Shown here: piece after piece, positions 11,813 through 25,027 of the stretch
How positions within the stretch are numbered: the stretch's first letter is position 1
How the letters are laid out: each line of letters opens with the position of its first letter
NCBI GenBank assembly: GCA_025642075.2
Contig: JAODUO010001059.1
Location: 47,501 to 111,500 of the forward strand
Direction of reading: 5' to 3'
Source: Ridgeia piscesae
Lineage: Eukaryota; Annelida; Polychaeta; Sabellida; Siboglinidae
Length of the DNA: 64,000 bases
Translations under genes and position numbers: made by a program
The notes under the pieces: model-generated
What the model saw: only the letters and a program-made list of their open reading frames with translations
The model's database searches: none
What the model was told of the DNA's origin: nothing

Positions 11813-13522
11813 ATTAAATAAAAAATTACCTTACAGTTTTAACTATTTTGGAACCTTCTGAATGATCCAATCTAGTACAAATGTCTTGTGCATAGTAGCA
11901 AACCAAAGAAATGTCTATGCCAAATAAACAAGTTAATACTCAACAGTTTCTGAGATATGGGAGCTAACAGTGCCCAGCACAAACAAAGGTATGCCCATAA
12001 GTCCATTGGACCTTCAGCCCAAAGAATTAAAAACCACGTTCACATGAAGTACAGCTCACCAGAACCACATATCACAACGAGAAATGGCTGAGCTTACATT
12101 TAACACTTTCCAAATCTACACACAACAGTGAATAAATGAAACGTTCAATAAACAAAACAACCAAACTGTCAATGTTATATTTATTTAATATGAAAACATT
12201 TCATAGACGCTTTCTTAAAGCACATACAAACACATTTCAAAGTGACACATACTGTACTATTATAAAACTTAGGAGGTGCATAGATAATTCGAACATGACA
12301 CTCGTAGATAAAACGCGATATAATACAAAGCATGATATGCGGTATATCATTAATGCAGACCTAATTTCAATATTATGTACACGTAACACTATAGCAATAA
12401 ATAAGACTTTTATTAAAATATCCTATCAACACTGAAGCTTCTATTTACAGTTGGGTCTCCCGCATCAAAACATATGCCAAACATCTTTAAAAAGAAAATA
12501 AACCCAATAATTTTGGCCATCTCTAGTCTTTTCCAAAGTACCTGTGCAAATTGGCTATGCGAGCATTTGGTTATTACATATACTCCCAATTTCACTTTTC
12601 TGGTGCAGTTTAACCATGCAGAAAGTATCCCATGGCATTCTTCGTGAAAAATATCTTTCAACAATTCACCTTCATACGACACGTGAACCAAATCCCCCAC
12701 AAAAAACTGCGAGTGCTTCTGACTGATCACATGGGATAATCATCACGAGCCAAACTACACAGAATACATTAGAACACATGTTGTTCTTTTATAACTCCTG
12801 TGACGTACATGCGTGACATAACATTTATTATATGTCATGCCCATTGGCCAATTTATAACAACGGGTTCAAGCAATCAAATCGCATGAATTTCATACTACT
12901 CCAGCAGTCATGAACGCTAAATTCATTTATCAGTCATTATCCATTGATATTTACAAAATGTTTCCTCCACAAGTTGTGTGTTGGCCTTGCTCACATTCAC
13001 CCTGTTACATGTTTGAGGTAGCATCTATATTCTACAAGTATAAATACACGAAATGTCTCCAACCTCAACTGCTGCCTGCCAGACTTCTCCAATACTAATC
13101 AGGTTATTACAGTTCTGTTGGGTCAGCTTAATGGGGGGAGGGAAACTATAGGGCAATTTTTGAAGATTGATTGTGACATTCCGTTTGAGTTTCCATCGTA
13201 CACAACAATTTCTCAGATCAGCAGTCATGGAGATATATAAGCACATCAATTTGAAATAAGGCATATTACTATCTATGTGTTGTAACATTCTTTATGACAC
13301 TGCCATCTGTTTTTGAAAACACAGTAGCTACAAAACGATTAAAAACTGAACTGGTTGTGTACAAAATGTGATGAAAATACCAAGAATAATTCCAATATTC
13401 ACAACTGGTTATAAAACGGATTGTTGTCATTATATTTCTTGATCAATTACCTTTAATTTTAAGCTGGCTTCACGAGTTCCAATACAGGCATTGACACATT
13501 AGATAGGTAGCTAGTACCTTGG

Positions 13523-13848
13523 TTGTCTGACTGTACTTGCTGTAATGTATGCCGTCTAACTGTACTTGCTGTGATGTATGTTGTCTTACTGTACTTGCTG
13601 TAATGTATGTTGTCTTACTGTACTTATGTAATGTATGTTGTCTTACTGTACTTACTGTAATGTATGTTGTCTTACTGTACTTACTGTAATGTATGTTGTC
13701 TTATTGTACTTGCTGTAATGTATGTTGTCTTATTGTACTTGCTGTAATGTATGTTGTCTTACTGTACTTGCTGTAATATATGTTGTCTTACTGTACTTGC
13801 TGTAATGTATATTGTCTTACTGTACTTGCTGAAATGTATGTTGTCTTT
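13523..13848. repeat. minisatellite, 29-bp unit, about 11 copies
   Basis: Tandem copies of a 29-bp unit containing CTGTACTTGCTGTAATGTAT and GTTGTCTTA, with single-base variants and one copy short by two bases (near 13622). It lies about 0.5 kb beyond the BMPR1 stop codon and could be inside the 3' UTR. Confidence 0.95.
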
Positions 13849-14094
13849 GATGAGCATTGACAGTTTCTCTGTTTCAATTAACACGACCAGACGCCACAGT
13901 CGATCTGTGAGGTGTACATAGACTTTCAATACAAATATAACTCGTTATTTCAATAGCTTAACAATAATTATGCCACCTCCCTCGGCCTGGAAGCATGTGC
14001 TGCCTGGCCTTGAGTATTTGCCACTGTGTTTGCTCCGTAGATTTTCAACAGAGTCAACGGTCGCTTGTGAACAATGTCGTTCAATTGGCGACAA

Positions 14095-14111
14095 GGACAC
14101 ATCATGTGTCC
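14095..14111. promoter_or_regulatory. palindrome in presumed BMPR1 3' UTR (1)
   Basis: GGACACAT and ATGTGTCC form a perfect 8-bp inverted repeat around one central base, about 250 bp past the receptor stop codon. It could fold in RNA or bind a dimeric protein in DNA. No function is shown. Confidence 0.5.
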
Positions 14112-14172
14112 CTTACTGCACTTTGTGCACGAAACTGCCCTGTTCCACAGCATATCTGATCCCTCTCGCTGA

Positions 14173-14196
14173 GTCATGTGACACTAGTCACATGAC
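14173..14196. promoter_or_regulatory. palindrome in presumed BMPR1 3' UTR (2)
   Basis: The arms GTCATGTGAC and GTCACATGAC are perfect 10-bp inverted repeats around a 4-base loop (ACTA). The arm contains the E-box-like TCATGTGAC. It sits about 170 bp after the receptor stop codon. Confidence 0.5.
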
Positions 14197-14291
14197 CTGC
14201 CACTCTCTGTCCATCATACAATGCTTAGCGACCAGCTACACGACTTCTTCAGTCTGACAGAAACCTGTCGGCCGGCCGTGGGATCTGCAGT

Positions 14292-14313
14292 GTGATTGAC
14301 AGCTGTCAATCAC
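14292..14313. promoter_or_regulatory. palindrome in presumed BMPR1 3' UTR (3)
   Basis: This is a perfect 22-base palindrome: arm GTGATTGAC, core AGCT, arm GTCAATCAC. It begins about 50 bp after the receptor stop codon. Confidence 0.55.
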
Positions 14314-14363
14314 TGCACACTGCTGTATACTGTCTGTATTCACCGGTGGTGGTGTCTGTCCAC

Positions 14364-14489
14364 TCAGACCTTCAGCTGGACACTCTCCTGGAGTTTGGCC
14401 ACTGACTTCTGCACTCGTAGAGATGTGAGTCGTGCGGCAGGGTTGCCTGTCCAACACTCCTGCATCAACTTGCCCATGTTCTGTAGATA
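14364..14489 (-). CDS. BMPR1: BMPR1 coding exon 11, kinase C-terminus and stop
   Basis: The acceptor CACTGTTGCAG precedes [20 protein letters not shown], then [21 protein letters not shown] and TGA (residues 475-515). This is the last helix of the kinase C-lobe, with the conserved MxECW and ARLT(A/S)LR motifs of type I receptors. Phase 0 entry. Confidence 0.95.
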   Translation of the reverse strand, partial: YLQNMGKLMQECWTGNPAARLTSLRVQKSVAKLQESVQLKV

Positions 14490-17400
14490 CTGCAACAGTG
14501 ACACGACAGTGACACGACACAACACAACACAACAATGCCAACGAGAGAGTCAGTCACAGGTACATATGGCTGGTGTTTTAGTGCAATCCTAACAAGTCAT
14601 AATATGTGTCTTCACAGTGAGAGAGTTGCTGCATATTTTCAGTACAGGACAAAGGAAATGGTTGAACACTCTTTACAGAGTACATGTTACCACACACCCG
14701 AGACAGACATGGAGTCAAATGCATTTGCATTTAAATGCAGCTTATCCAGTAACTACATTTGTAAATTTACGGTAAGACATATTTGCATTTACATACATTT
14801 TAAAAGTACTCGAAATATGAAATACTTTTAAAATCCTTTTTCAAACATACTTCTCTCATTTCTGTTTCATATGTCATTTTGGGTTTTAATGGACTGTATT
14901 CCACTTGCTTGTTTAATAAGAAATTATTTTATCGTATATAATTAGTTTGTTGTTATTAATTGTGCACGGACATGAGGACGTCAACAAGAATTAGAAACGT
15001 ATTTGAAATGTATTGGAAATACTTTTTAAGGCATTTGCCAAAAACAAATATATTTGCATTTAAATTCTATTCAATGTTTTTGACTCTGTGTCAGGCCTGC
15101 ACGGGCCATGAGATGACATACCTCGTCATTACTCCACCGGTTCGGTATGGCCGGACGACGTCTCTCTATGCACACCACTTTACGCATCTCCTCAAAGCTT
15201 GGGTCGTTGCCAACAGCGTCGTAGTACGGTACCTCGTAGTCTTCCACAATGCCTACAAACACCACGATTCACTCCAGCATATCTTACAAACATTTGATCA
15301 AATATTCATCAGTCTTGAATTGTAGTTGCACGTGGCATTTGCGGACAAACCCTGCTTTACACATCATAATAATGGTCACCGGTGTACAGTCCAATACTTA
15401 TTTCAATAACAGCAAAAGACATCCAATTACCCAGGGTAATACTGTCCCAATTCCAACAGTTATGATCATAAAATGATGACAGTCCAAATGAGATGAATTA
15501 ACCATAACATTAAAGTTATTTTCTCAATTTATGTTATGTGTTTACACGGCATGCTGAACGAAAAAATGTACACACCTGACAACATAATTTCAAAATAAAA
15601 TGAGACACTCAAAAGTTACATGATGCACTCACCTCCGATGCTACACCTGCGTGCTATCTCCCAGAGCACGAGTCCGAAGGCGTACATGTCGGCCTGTTTG
15701 TACGCCTCAAAGTGGTAGCAGTGGAGACTCTCATCCAGCACCTCAGGTGCCATGTAGCGCTTTGTGCCCTGCCGCGTGTTTGGGGCAATGTCTACCTCAC
15801 TCGTCTCACTGACAACAACACAGTCCACATTACAACTGCGGGTGACCAATAGGGTATAACTATTAAGTGCTGTAGTATTGCCAGTGTCTAGTTACTATGA
15901 CGGTCACATGACAGCGTTAGAATTGAAGAAACCCAGCTTTAAAGTCCTAAACAATAATGTAGAGATACACGATTCCCAAAATGGTGAATCCCTGAATAGT
16001 CAACAACTGTTGGTGCTAGTCCACTAATTAAGTTAAAATTACAAAGATAACATTGAAGAAGCATGTTAATGAACATTATTTTGTGTGACACCGTTACCAG
16101 GGCAGTTAACTGTTTGCCAACTATTTTTACATCAACGGTTAAAAGAACTGTTGGATGCAATTATCCGGTTACATTTACAATAAATTGTACATTTTCGTCA
16201 CATCGACCATTGCATCAGTAATTTCATGTATTGTTACACCTATAATTATATTGTGCCTTGCTTACTGCTAAAAAAACTAAATTCATGAAAACACCATATG
16301 CAATCAGAGCAATTAGAAATGTGCTGAAGAAAGCTGCACAATTCAACTGGAGAAAGATTATAAAAAGCCCCCAAAATTTACTTTCTTTGTAGACAAACAT
16401 ACCTGATATATCTAACGGCAAGTCCCAAATCTGCTATACAGCAACATCCGTTCTTTTTCACCAATATATTCTTGCTCTTGATGTCTCTGTGTGCTATGGC
16501 TGGTTTTCCTGCAAGCAGAGAAACATAGACCATTAAATCACAGCAACTGATGCATCCACCAAACACTACACTGACATAAATGGTCCTGAGTTCGGGAAGA
16601 TGGCACTATTAACTAGCCACAAGCCAATACATCGCCTTAGGCACTACAGAAAGCCCCGACACTAAGGTCATTTCTGTCTAAGGTCATCTCGTCCCACTAA
16701 AATCAGCAATGCGTACTACTCCAGAACCTACCACGAATGAATGAATGATCTAGTGCAAATCAATGTGAAATTGATTCCAACCTGAAATCACCCTGCTAGA
16801 AAACATTACATCCTTCACGGCAGGGTACCTTCAGATAAACCCCACTGTAGTGTGACATTACTCCAGTAGCAGGGAGAATATTATCCTATTTATAACCTCC
16901 ACTGTAGAGTTTGTCTCCACCTAGATACCTGTGTCCACTAGCCTCTGTCCCTGTCCTATACATCGTTGGCCTCTCTAGACCTCATAGACCTTTTACTTTT
17001 TAAATCGAGAATTCGGGCGGTGAGTTATAAATTTAAGATCCTAGTGATGTAGCGATGATGACGGTTACTCTTGATGTGTTGTTAGTGAGCTAACACTGTG
17101 TGACTGTGATACTAGAGTTGTAAATAAACAGATCTTATTCTATAATAATAAACTTCTATATCCTGAGGAACAAGAGCTCAGAGAATAGATTAGTTTACAA
17201 TAACCAGTTGGTATAATCATGAATAGGGACATGCAGGAGACATCATTAGAGATTGTTGAAGGTCTATGGTGGTAATGTGATTTTAAACAAACAAGTCTCG
17301 AGTCTTTTCTGTGAAAAGTGTCAAGTTGAAGGAAGGATAAATTGTTGGGAAACAGAATCGGTCTAATATTCCTAGGAAAGTAACCGCATTAGAAGCCAGT

Positions 17401-20400
17401 TGATAAGCCAGTAGAAAAGATGCGGTGTGTAATAGTGTAATAATCCAAATCGCTACACTTGCCTCTTGTGCCGAAGATCTCTGTGTGTAGGTGTGAGAGA
17501 CCACAGGCAGCGGAGTGGGCGAGACGAAGCATGTCGACTGAGTCAAGGGTGTAGGTCTTCAGGTAGTCATAGAGCGAGCCATGCTCGTGGTAGTCAGTGA
17601 TGAGGAACAACTGTGTCCATGACCCAGTGCCCTTGATGTCAGCCGCAATGAAACCTGCACAACCAGGGCGACACAAAGATCAATTACAATAAATATATAT
17701 TCTTATTTGGCACCAAAACTAATTTTGAACAACCAAAGCCTGCAAAGGAGACTTATATTTAAAATAATAATAAGATGCTACTGTGCATACTACATTCAGG
17801 GTTAACATGAAATGGGGGCTTAATGGTGCTTGTAGAAGTATTTTTTACAGGAAAGTATTGATTAAACTAGCGTATCTTGCACAGTGTTCTGTTCATGTAT
17901 TGTTACATAATGGACCATCCAGGTGACTGTTATGTGGCCTGTAACATACCACTTCTAACGTCTTGTCAGACATAAGCTAGCACAGCCAACAGTAATGTAG
18001 CACTCTATAGCATAGTGGTGGACGACTATAAGGGGACTAACAACTGGTTTCTATACAGAGTAATGCATAATTACTAATCAAGTAGCTATCAGGGGTAGAC
18101 CAAATATCAAAAGGTACTCATATTTTACACAGAGCACAATAAATGACTCGAACAAATTATCTAATGACAGTGTAAATACAAACATCAATGTTTAACAATT
18201 TAAAATATCTCAACACTGAACTACTATTTCATTAATTCCACAATGATCATCAGGTGGCTCACTCTGTTTGACCCAGTATCCACCAGAGGGCAGCAGTGAG
18301 TATTTCACCCACCTAGAATGTTTTCGTGCCTCAGCAGGACTGTCTGGTAGAGTTCTGTTTCCCTGAACCAGCTCGCCTCCTCCGTGGTGAAGAAGATCTT
18401 GACAGCGATGTTCTCCCCACGCCATTTGCCCTTCCATACCTCTCCATAGCGCCCCTTGCCAATGCTCTTCACCAGGTGGATCTGCTTGGCGATGGTGCGT
18501 TGAACCTGCAAACACAAGGCACGTCTACTGTCACCTCAATCTCATCCTACGTGGAGCTCAGTAACTCAGCAGCCAGAGCATTTAGCACTGTGTAGAGTTT
18601 GAATCCTGTCTGTCATTTCAAACCTTGGCCAAGTGTATTCACTGCACAACGCTCCAGTACACTCAGTTGTAAGAATGAGTATATTGCTATAGACAGTAGT
18701 GAATACTTATGTATGAATTGTCTTGGTGCATTAATTGCAATCAAACATCGTCTCGACCTCTCTGGGAAGTTAAAACGATATCTGATTGAACAGGTCTGCC
18801 AGGGAGTAAAGAGTAAGGCACTTTGAGCAGACCTAACGACTGGGTGTGTGCTATGTGTATAGTTATTTACTCTGAACTTTTTAGTATCTACATGTATGTT
18901 TGAACTATGAATATTATGATTCTTTCTTATTAATATTTAACTTGTATCTTAACAAGCACTTTTTTTATCTATATGTTACTGACAATAATATACATTCCAT
19001 GTTTTAGCACTGTAATGCCTCAACTGGGCCATAGATATCAGATTTACAGCAGAAAAATGCTGAACATCTTACTTCTGGACTAAAGTAATATTCTACTATA
19101 CACACAGCAGCAGCAGGATGTTTTCCATTTGTTGTAATCCACAATAGTTTAATCAAACCATTCTTATTCCACACAAGACCAACAGGAATATTTCATTAGT
19201 ACAGATGAAACGAATATAAATAATGTGCCACAACAGATGGTTCACATTACGATTTCACATGCGTACGAGTTAGTGCATTATCAAATTTCAGAAACGTTTT
19301 GATTAACATCCACATTATCAGAGATTTCACAACTTCATCATGCATGATTTCATGCAAATTGTTAGCATATATGCTTCATCACGTAATAGGCTGGAACTAG
19401 ATCCTGGCCAAGGAGCTTCCATGTATCCGTCGGGACAGACAGCAAATTTTTCATCAACGATCTGATTTCCCAATCACGTTATCCGCATCTGGCAAATTGC
19501 TCGCACAGGCTCCACACTACCACACAAATGTTCACATCAGGAACTGGGTAGGAATTACATAACAGGGAAAAAATGACCAGCTGCCTCACACATGCTGGGA
19601 CAGGCACACATTGGTAGACTGGCTACCACCCAGGTAGTTCCTATGCAGAAAGGCCTGGCTGTTCCATCGACCATTCCCACCCCCTGCATACATGAATGCT
19701 ACAGATCTAGCAGCCTGACTGGAGTAATCACTTCCAATTAACCACAGCGCTTTGAAGACAAAGTTCTGCAATAGCATACCCACTCTGGTCAATGGCCTCT
19801 GGCAAACTACAAACACTCTAGTTTTCCCACATTTCTAAGCTGACTAATTTCCCTACAGGGAATCAGGCAACATGAAGCCCTTTCTCTCTCTCTGTTGGAG
19901 ACATCCCCATTCAATTTTGCCTGCAGCTCTGCTAAAAAAACAGTGCCTTAACAAAGTGAAGCTGTTCAACTCCAACAACACAGCTTCTTACCTTCAACAG
20001 AGGGTGTGGTCGGTTTGTCAGTCAGGATATTTTTAGGCAAGATAAACTTTTTGTTTCAAACAATGACAAGTAGTTCAAAGTTTCAAACAGCAGAAAGTGA
20101 ACTATACAAATGCATTTCCCAATCTAATCTTGGAGCAGTTTCACAAAGGTTCGATGGCAATCGCCATGGAAACAGGTGCTGTTCCCATTCACAGGGCCAT
20201 AAACAAGAGCCATTGGGTATTTCAACCCAGAAGAAACATATCAGCCGTTAACTGCAGCCAGTGGTGGCTGGTGGAAACGCACTGATTAGAAAGGTGAACC
20301 AGGCGGGTGTGGGGGGGGTAGGGCGTCTGTCCAGTGTAATTGTTGGGCACTGTCAGGGAACTGTTAACTCCTCTCCACTGTCCGTGGCCACACTTGACAG

Positions 20401-23400
20401 CACCGGCGCCAAGGAGTATGTTTAAAGACCCCGACCAAAAAGGACATGTCAATCATCGCGACCAACGATGCGCGACATGCGTGCTGTGATACCACTGAAC
20501 TTGAACGATGGGAAAAAGGACTGGTGAATCCACCCTGGAATGCTTGCTGTGCACAGGCAGTTGTCTGTTAATGGAGCCGGCAAACTTGTTTAATTCACCT
20601 CAGCAATATCATTAATGAACCTGTCCACTTGTTGAATGTGGGGCTCTGTCAGTGTGCTCTCACTCTACCTGACTGGGCCCTGTCAGTGTGCTCTCACTCT
20701 ACCTGACTGGGGCTCTGTCAGTGTGCTCTCACTCTACCTGACTGGGCCCTGTCAGTGTGCTCTCACTCTACCTGACTGGGGCTCTGTCATTGTGCTCTCA
20801 CTCTACTGACTGCAGTGTGCTCTCACTCTACCTGACTGGGGCCTGTCAGTGTGCTCTCACTCTACCTGACTGGGGCTCTGTCAGTGTGCTCTCACTCTAC
20901 CTGACTGGGGCTCTGTCAGTGTGCTCTCACTCTACCTGACTGGAGGCTCTGTCAGTGTGCTCTCACTCTACCTGACTGGGCTCTGTCAGTGTGCTCTCAC
21001 TCTACCTGACTGGGCTCTGTCAGTGTGCTCTCACTCTACCTGACTGGGCTCTGTCAGTGTGCTCTCACTCTACCTGACTGGGGCTCTGTCAGTGTGCTCT
21101 CACTCTACCTGACTGGGGCTCTGTCAGTGTGCTCTCACTCTACCTGACTGGGGCTCTGTCAGTGTGCTCTCACTCTACCTGACTGGGGCCTGTCAGTGTG
21201 CTCTCACTCTACCTGACTGGGGCCTGTCAGTGTGCTCTCACTCTACCTGACTGGGCCCTGTCAGTGTGCTCTCACTCTACCTGACTGGGGCCTGTCAGTG
21301 TGCTCTCACTCTACCTGACTGGGCCCTGTCAGTGTGCCTCTCACTCTACCTGACTGGGGCTCTGTCAGTGTGCTCTCACTCTACCTGACTGGGCCCTGTC
21401 AGTGTGCTCTCACTCTACCTGACTGGGGCTCTGTCAGTGTGCTCTCACTCTACCTGACTGGGGCTCTGTCAGTGTGCTCTCACTCTACCTGACTGGGCTC
21501 TGTCAGTGTGCCTCTCACTCTACTTGACTGTGGCCCTGTCAGTGTGCCTCTCACTCTACTTGACTGGGCCCTGTCAGTGTGCCTCTCACTCTACTTGACT
21601 GGGCCCTGTCAGTGTGCCTCTCACTCTACTTGACTGGGGCCCTGTCAGTGTGCCTCTCACTCTACTTGACTGTGGCCCTGTCAGTGTGCCTCTCACTCTA
21701 CTTGACTGTGGCCCTGTCAGTGTGCCTCTCACTCTACCTGACTGGGCCCTGTCAGTGTGCCTCTCACTCTACTTGACTGGGGCCCTGTCAGTGTGCCTCT
21801 CACTCTACTTGACTGGGGCCCAGTCAGTGTGCCTCTCACTCTACTTGACTGGGGCCCTGTCAGTGTGCCTCTCACTCTACTTGACTGGGGCCCTGTCAGT
21901 GTGCCTCTCACTCTACTTGACTGTGGCCCTGTCAGTGTGCCTCTCACTCTACTTGACTGGGGCCCTGTCAGTGTGCCTCTCACTCTACCTGACTGGGCCC
22001 TGTCAGTGTGCCTCTCACTCTACTTGACTGGGCCCTGTCAGTGTGCCTCTCACTCTACTTGACTGTGGCCCTGTCAGTGTGCCTCTCACTCTACTTGACT
22101 GGGGCCCTGTCAGTGTGCCTCTCACTCTACTTGACTGGGGCCCTGTCAGTGTGCCTCTCACTCTACTTGACTGTGGCCCTGTCAGTGTGCCTCTCACTCT
22201 ACTTGACTGGGGCCCTGTCAGTGTGCCTCTCACTCTACTTGACTGGGCCCTGTCAGTGTGCCTCTCACTCTACTTGACTGGGCCCTGTCAGTGTGCCTCT
22301 CACTCTACTTGACTGGGGCCCTGTCAGTGTGCCTCTCACTCTACTTGACTGGGGCCCTGTCAGTGTGCCTCTCACTCTACTTGACTGGGGCCCTGTCAGT
22401 GTGCCTCTCACTCTACTTGACAGGGGCTCTGTCAGTGTGCCTCTCACTCTACTTGACTGGGGCCCTGTCAGTGTGCCTCTCACTCTACTTGACTGGGGCC
22501 CTGTCAGTGTGCCTCTCACTCTACTTGACTGGGGCCCTGTCAGTGTGCCTCTCACTTTACTTGACTGGGGCCCTGTCAGTGTGCCTCTCACTCTACTTGA
22601 CAGGGGCTCTGTCAGTGTGCCTCTCACTCTACTTGACTGGGGCCCTGTCAGTGTGCCTCTCACTCTACTTGACTGGGCCCTGTCAGTGTGCCTCTCACTC
22701 TACTTGACTGGGGCCCTGTCAGTGTGCCTCTCACTCTACTTGACTGGGGCCCTGTCAGTGTGCCTCTCACTCTACCTGACTGGGCCCTGTCAGTGTGCCT
22801 CTCACTCTACCTGACTGGGGCCCTGTCAGTGTGCCTCTCACTCTACTTGACTGGGCCCTGTCAGTGTGCCTCTCACTCTACTTGACGGGGCCCTGTCAGT
22901 GTGCCTCTCACTCTACTTGACTGGGGCCTGTCAGTGTGCCTCTCACTCTACTTGACTGGGGCCCTGTCAGTGTGCCTCTCACTCTACTTGACGGGGCCCT
23001 GTCAGTGTGCTCTCACTCTACCTGACTGGGGCCCTGTCAGTGTGCCTCTCACTCTACTTGACGGGGCCCAGTGTGCTCTCACTCTACTGACTGGGGCCCT
23101 GTCAGTGTGCCTCTCACTCTACTTGACTGGGGCCCTGTCAGTGTGCCTCTCACTCTACTTGACTGGGGCCCAGTTAGTGCATCTCACTCTACCTGACTGG
23201 GGCCCTGTCAGTGTGCCTCTCACTCTACTTGACTGGGGCCCTGTCAGTGTGCCTCTCACTCTAATTGACTGGGGCCCAGTTAGTGCATCTCACTCTACCT
23301 GACTGGGGCCCTGTCAGTGTGCCCCCCCTCCTTTACCCCTACTCTGACTGGGGCCCTGTCAGTGTGCCTCTCACTCTAATTGACTGGGGCCCAGTTAGTG

Positions 23401-24995
23401 CATCTCACTCTACCTGACTGGGGCCCTGTCAGTGTGCCTCTCACTCTACGTGACTGGGGCCCTGTCAGTGTGCCTCTCACTCTACCCGACTGGGGCATGT
23501 TGTTGGTGCATTTTAATGCACACCTGGCCAGTTGTGGCCTTTGATACTTCAGTATGTGATCATAGAAATCAGCTGCTTTAAAACGTTTCTAAGTGCATAT
23601 ACAGATTAGAGAATCAAAGAGAAACATTTGTGATAACATGTGCCAAGAAAATATAAATTTCAAACTGTGAAAGTTTGCCTCCCTCATTGACTACGTTCAA
23701 GATTATTCAGAAAATGCTACTCTCTTTGTAAAACGATATAATGGTTTTGTAGTGGAAGCCAAAGATGCTATCTATTTAAATAAAAATTAACATCACTCCT
23801 ATTGACCCCTATTCTAAAACAGTGAACTTTCCCAGTGAAATGCTGCACCACCATTAATTTGTCCTTGATGAAACTGGCATGAAGCACTTAAAGACGATGA
23901 GATAAAGCATTACAATGCCACATATTTTGTTATAACAATGTGTAGGAATTTAGATGCTGAAATTAAGTCTGATATCTAATTTCATGGAAAACAAATGCAG
24001 CACTTTGCATTCCATAGTTCGTCCTGATAAAGCCAGTTCCAAAGTCAGTGAGGTCATTTTTACCCACCTCTAAGTAAATATTTGCTGGTATATGCGCAAT
24101 ACACCTTGAAATTTCAACTGTTTTGACATTTTACTGATATTCTGTCAAGACCCCAAACAATATAGCTGTGAATTAAAGACAGCATCAAAACAGTGATTGT
24201 GTCTGAGTTGATGTGTCAGACATATATTTTCGTAGATGTAATTAATTTATAGTACATCAGATATACTGCCACACAAAAGCATGCGATTTAGCAAAACTGC
24301 CCACCATCTGGAGAACACTAAATGTACACAAATCAGAAAACAGTTTCACAGTTTGATATGTTAATTGTTTTTATGACACAAACATAACTGAGTTTTTATA
24401 ACAATGCCAATTCCCATGAATCAATGCTCCTTGAAACAATCGCACACACCAGTGTTTCCCCTGCTATACAACGAGCGAGGTGGGCCACCTCACTCTGTCT
24501 CTAAGCCACCATGCCAAAATATGCTTAAATTGACACCTCAGAGCTATTTTCTTAAGTTACTTTACAATTAATGCTACATGTTTACATGTAAATTTGAAAT
24601 TTCTTTCTCCACTATACATGAGGGAATAGATTAAAACACACTTCATAATGCCATTATATTTCTTGTATATCACCCAAGGATAGGGCCCAGATCACCATAG
24701 CACTGCATCATGCATTCAGCATTTGCTCAGCTCACGATATCACCTCACCCATAATTTTACCCAGGGAAACCACTGCAAACTATGTGTAACTTTATAAATA
24801 GCTGATTTATGGTACACACCCTAAACCCATTAAAATACCATTAAACATAAGGGGAATGTGAAAACATATCAAGGCAATACATAACTTCGAAGGGTGCATG
24901 TATTAATCACTGAAAGTGCAAGTCAAACCATTTAGGAAAATAAACACACACACACACACACAACGCACGCACGCATGCATGCACGCACGCACACA

Positions 24996-25027
<32 letters not shown>

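Larger units (their letters stand above)
9746..13520. other. non-coding interval 3' of BMPR1
   Basis: I see no gene with a recognisable product. The interval holds a B-box-like stretch (GGTTTGATTCC near 9925), three copies of a 20-bp repeat (10358-10423), a dispersed repeat (11716-11812) and AT-rich DNA. A 105-codon minus-strand reading frame at 12413-12730 has no recognisable domain. BMPR1 mRNA is transcribed towards this region, but I cannot place its polyadenylation site among several AATAAA candidates. Confidence 0.45.

Noticed and set aside
12413..12730. 105-codon minus-strand frame
   Set aside because: It has no recognisable domain and AT-rich surroundings. It could be part of an extended 3' UTR, so I do not call it a gene.
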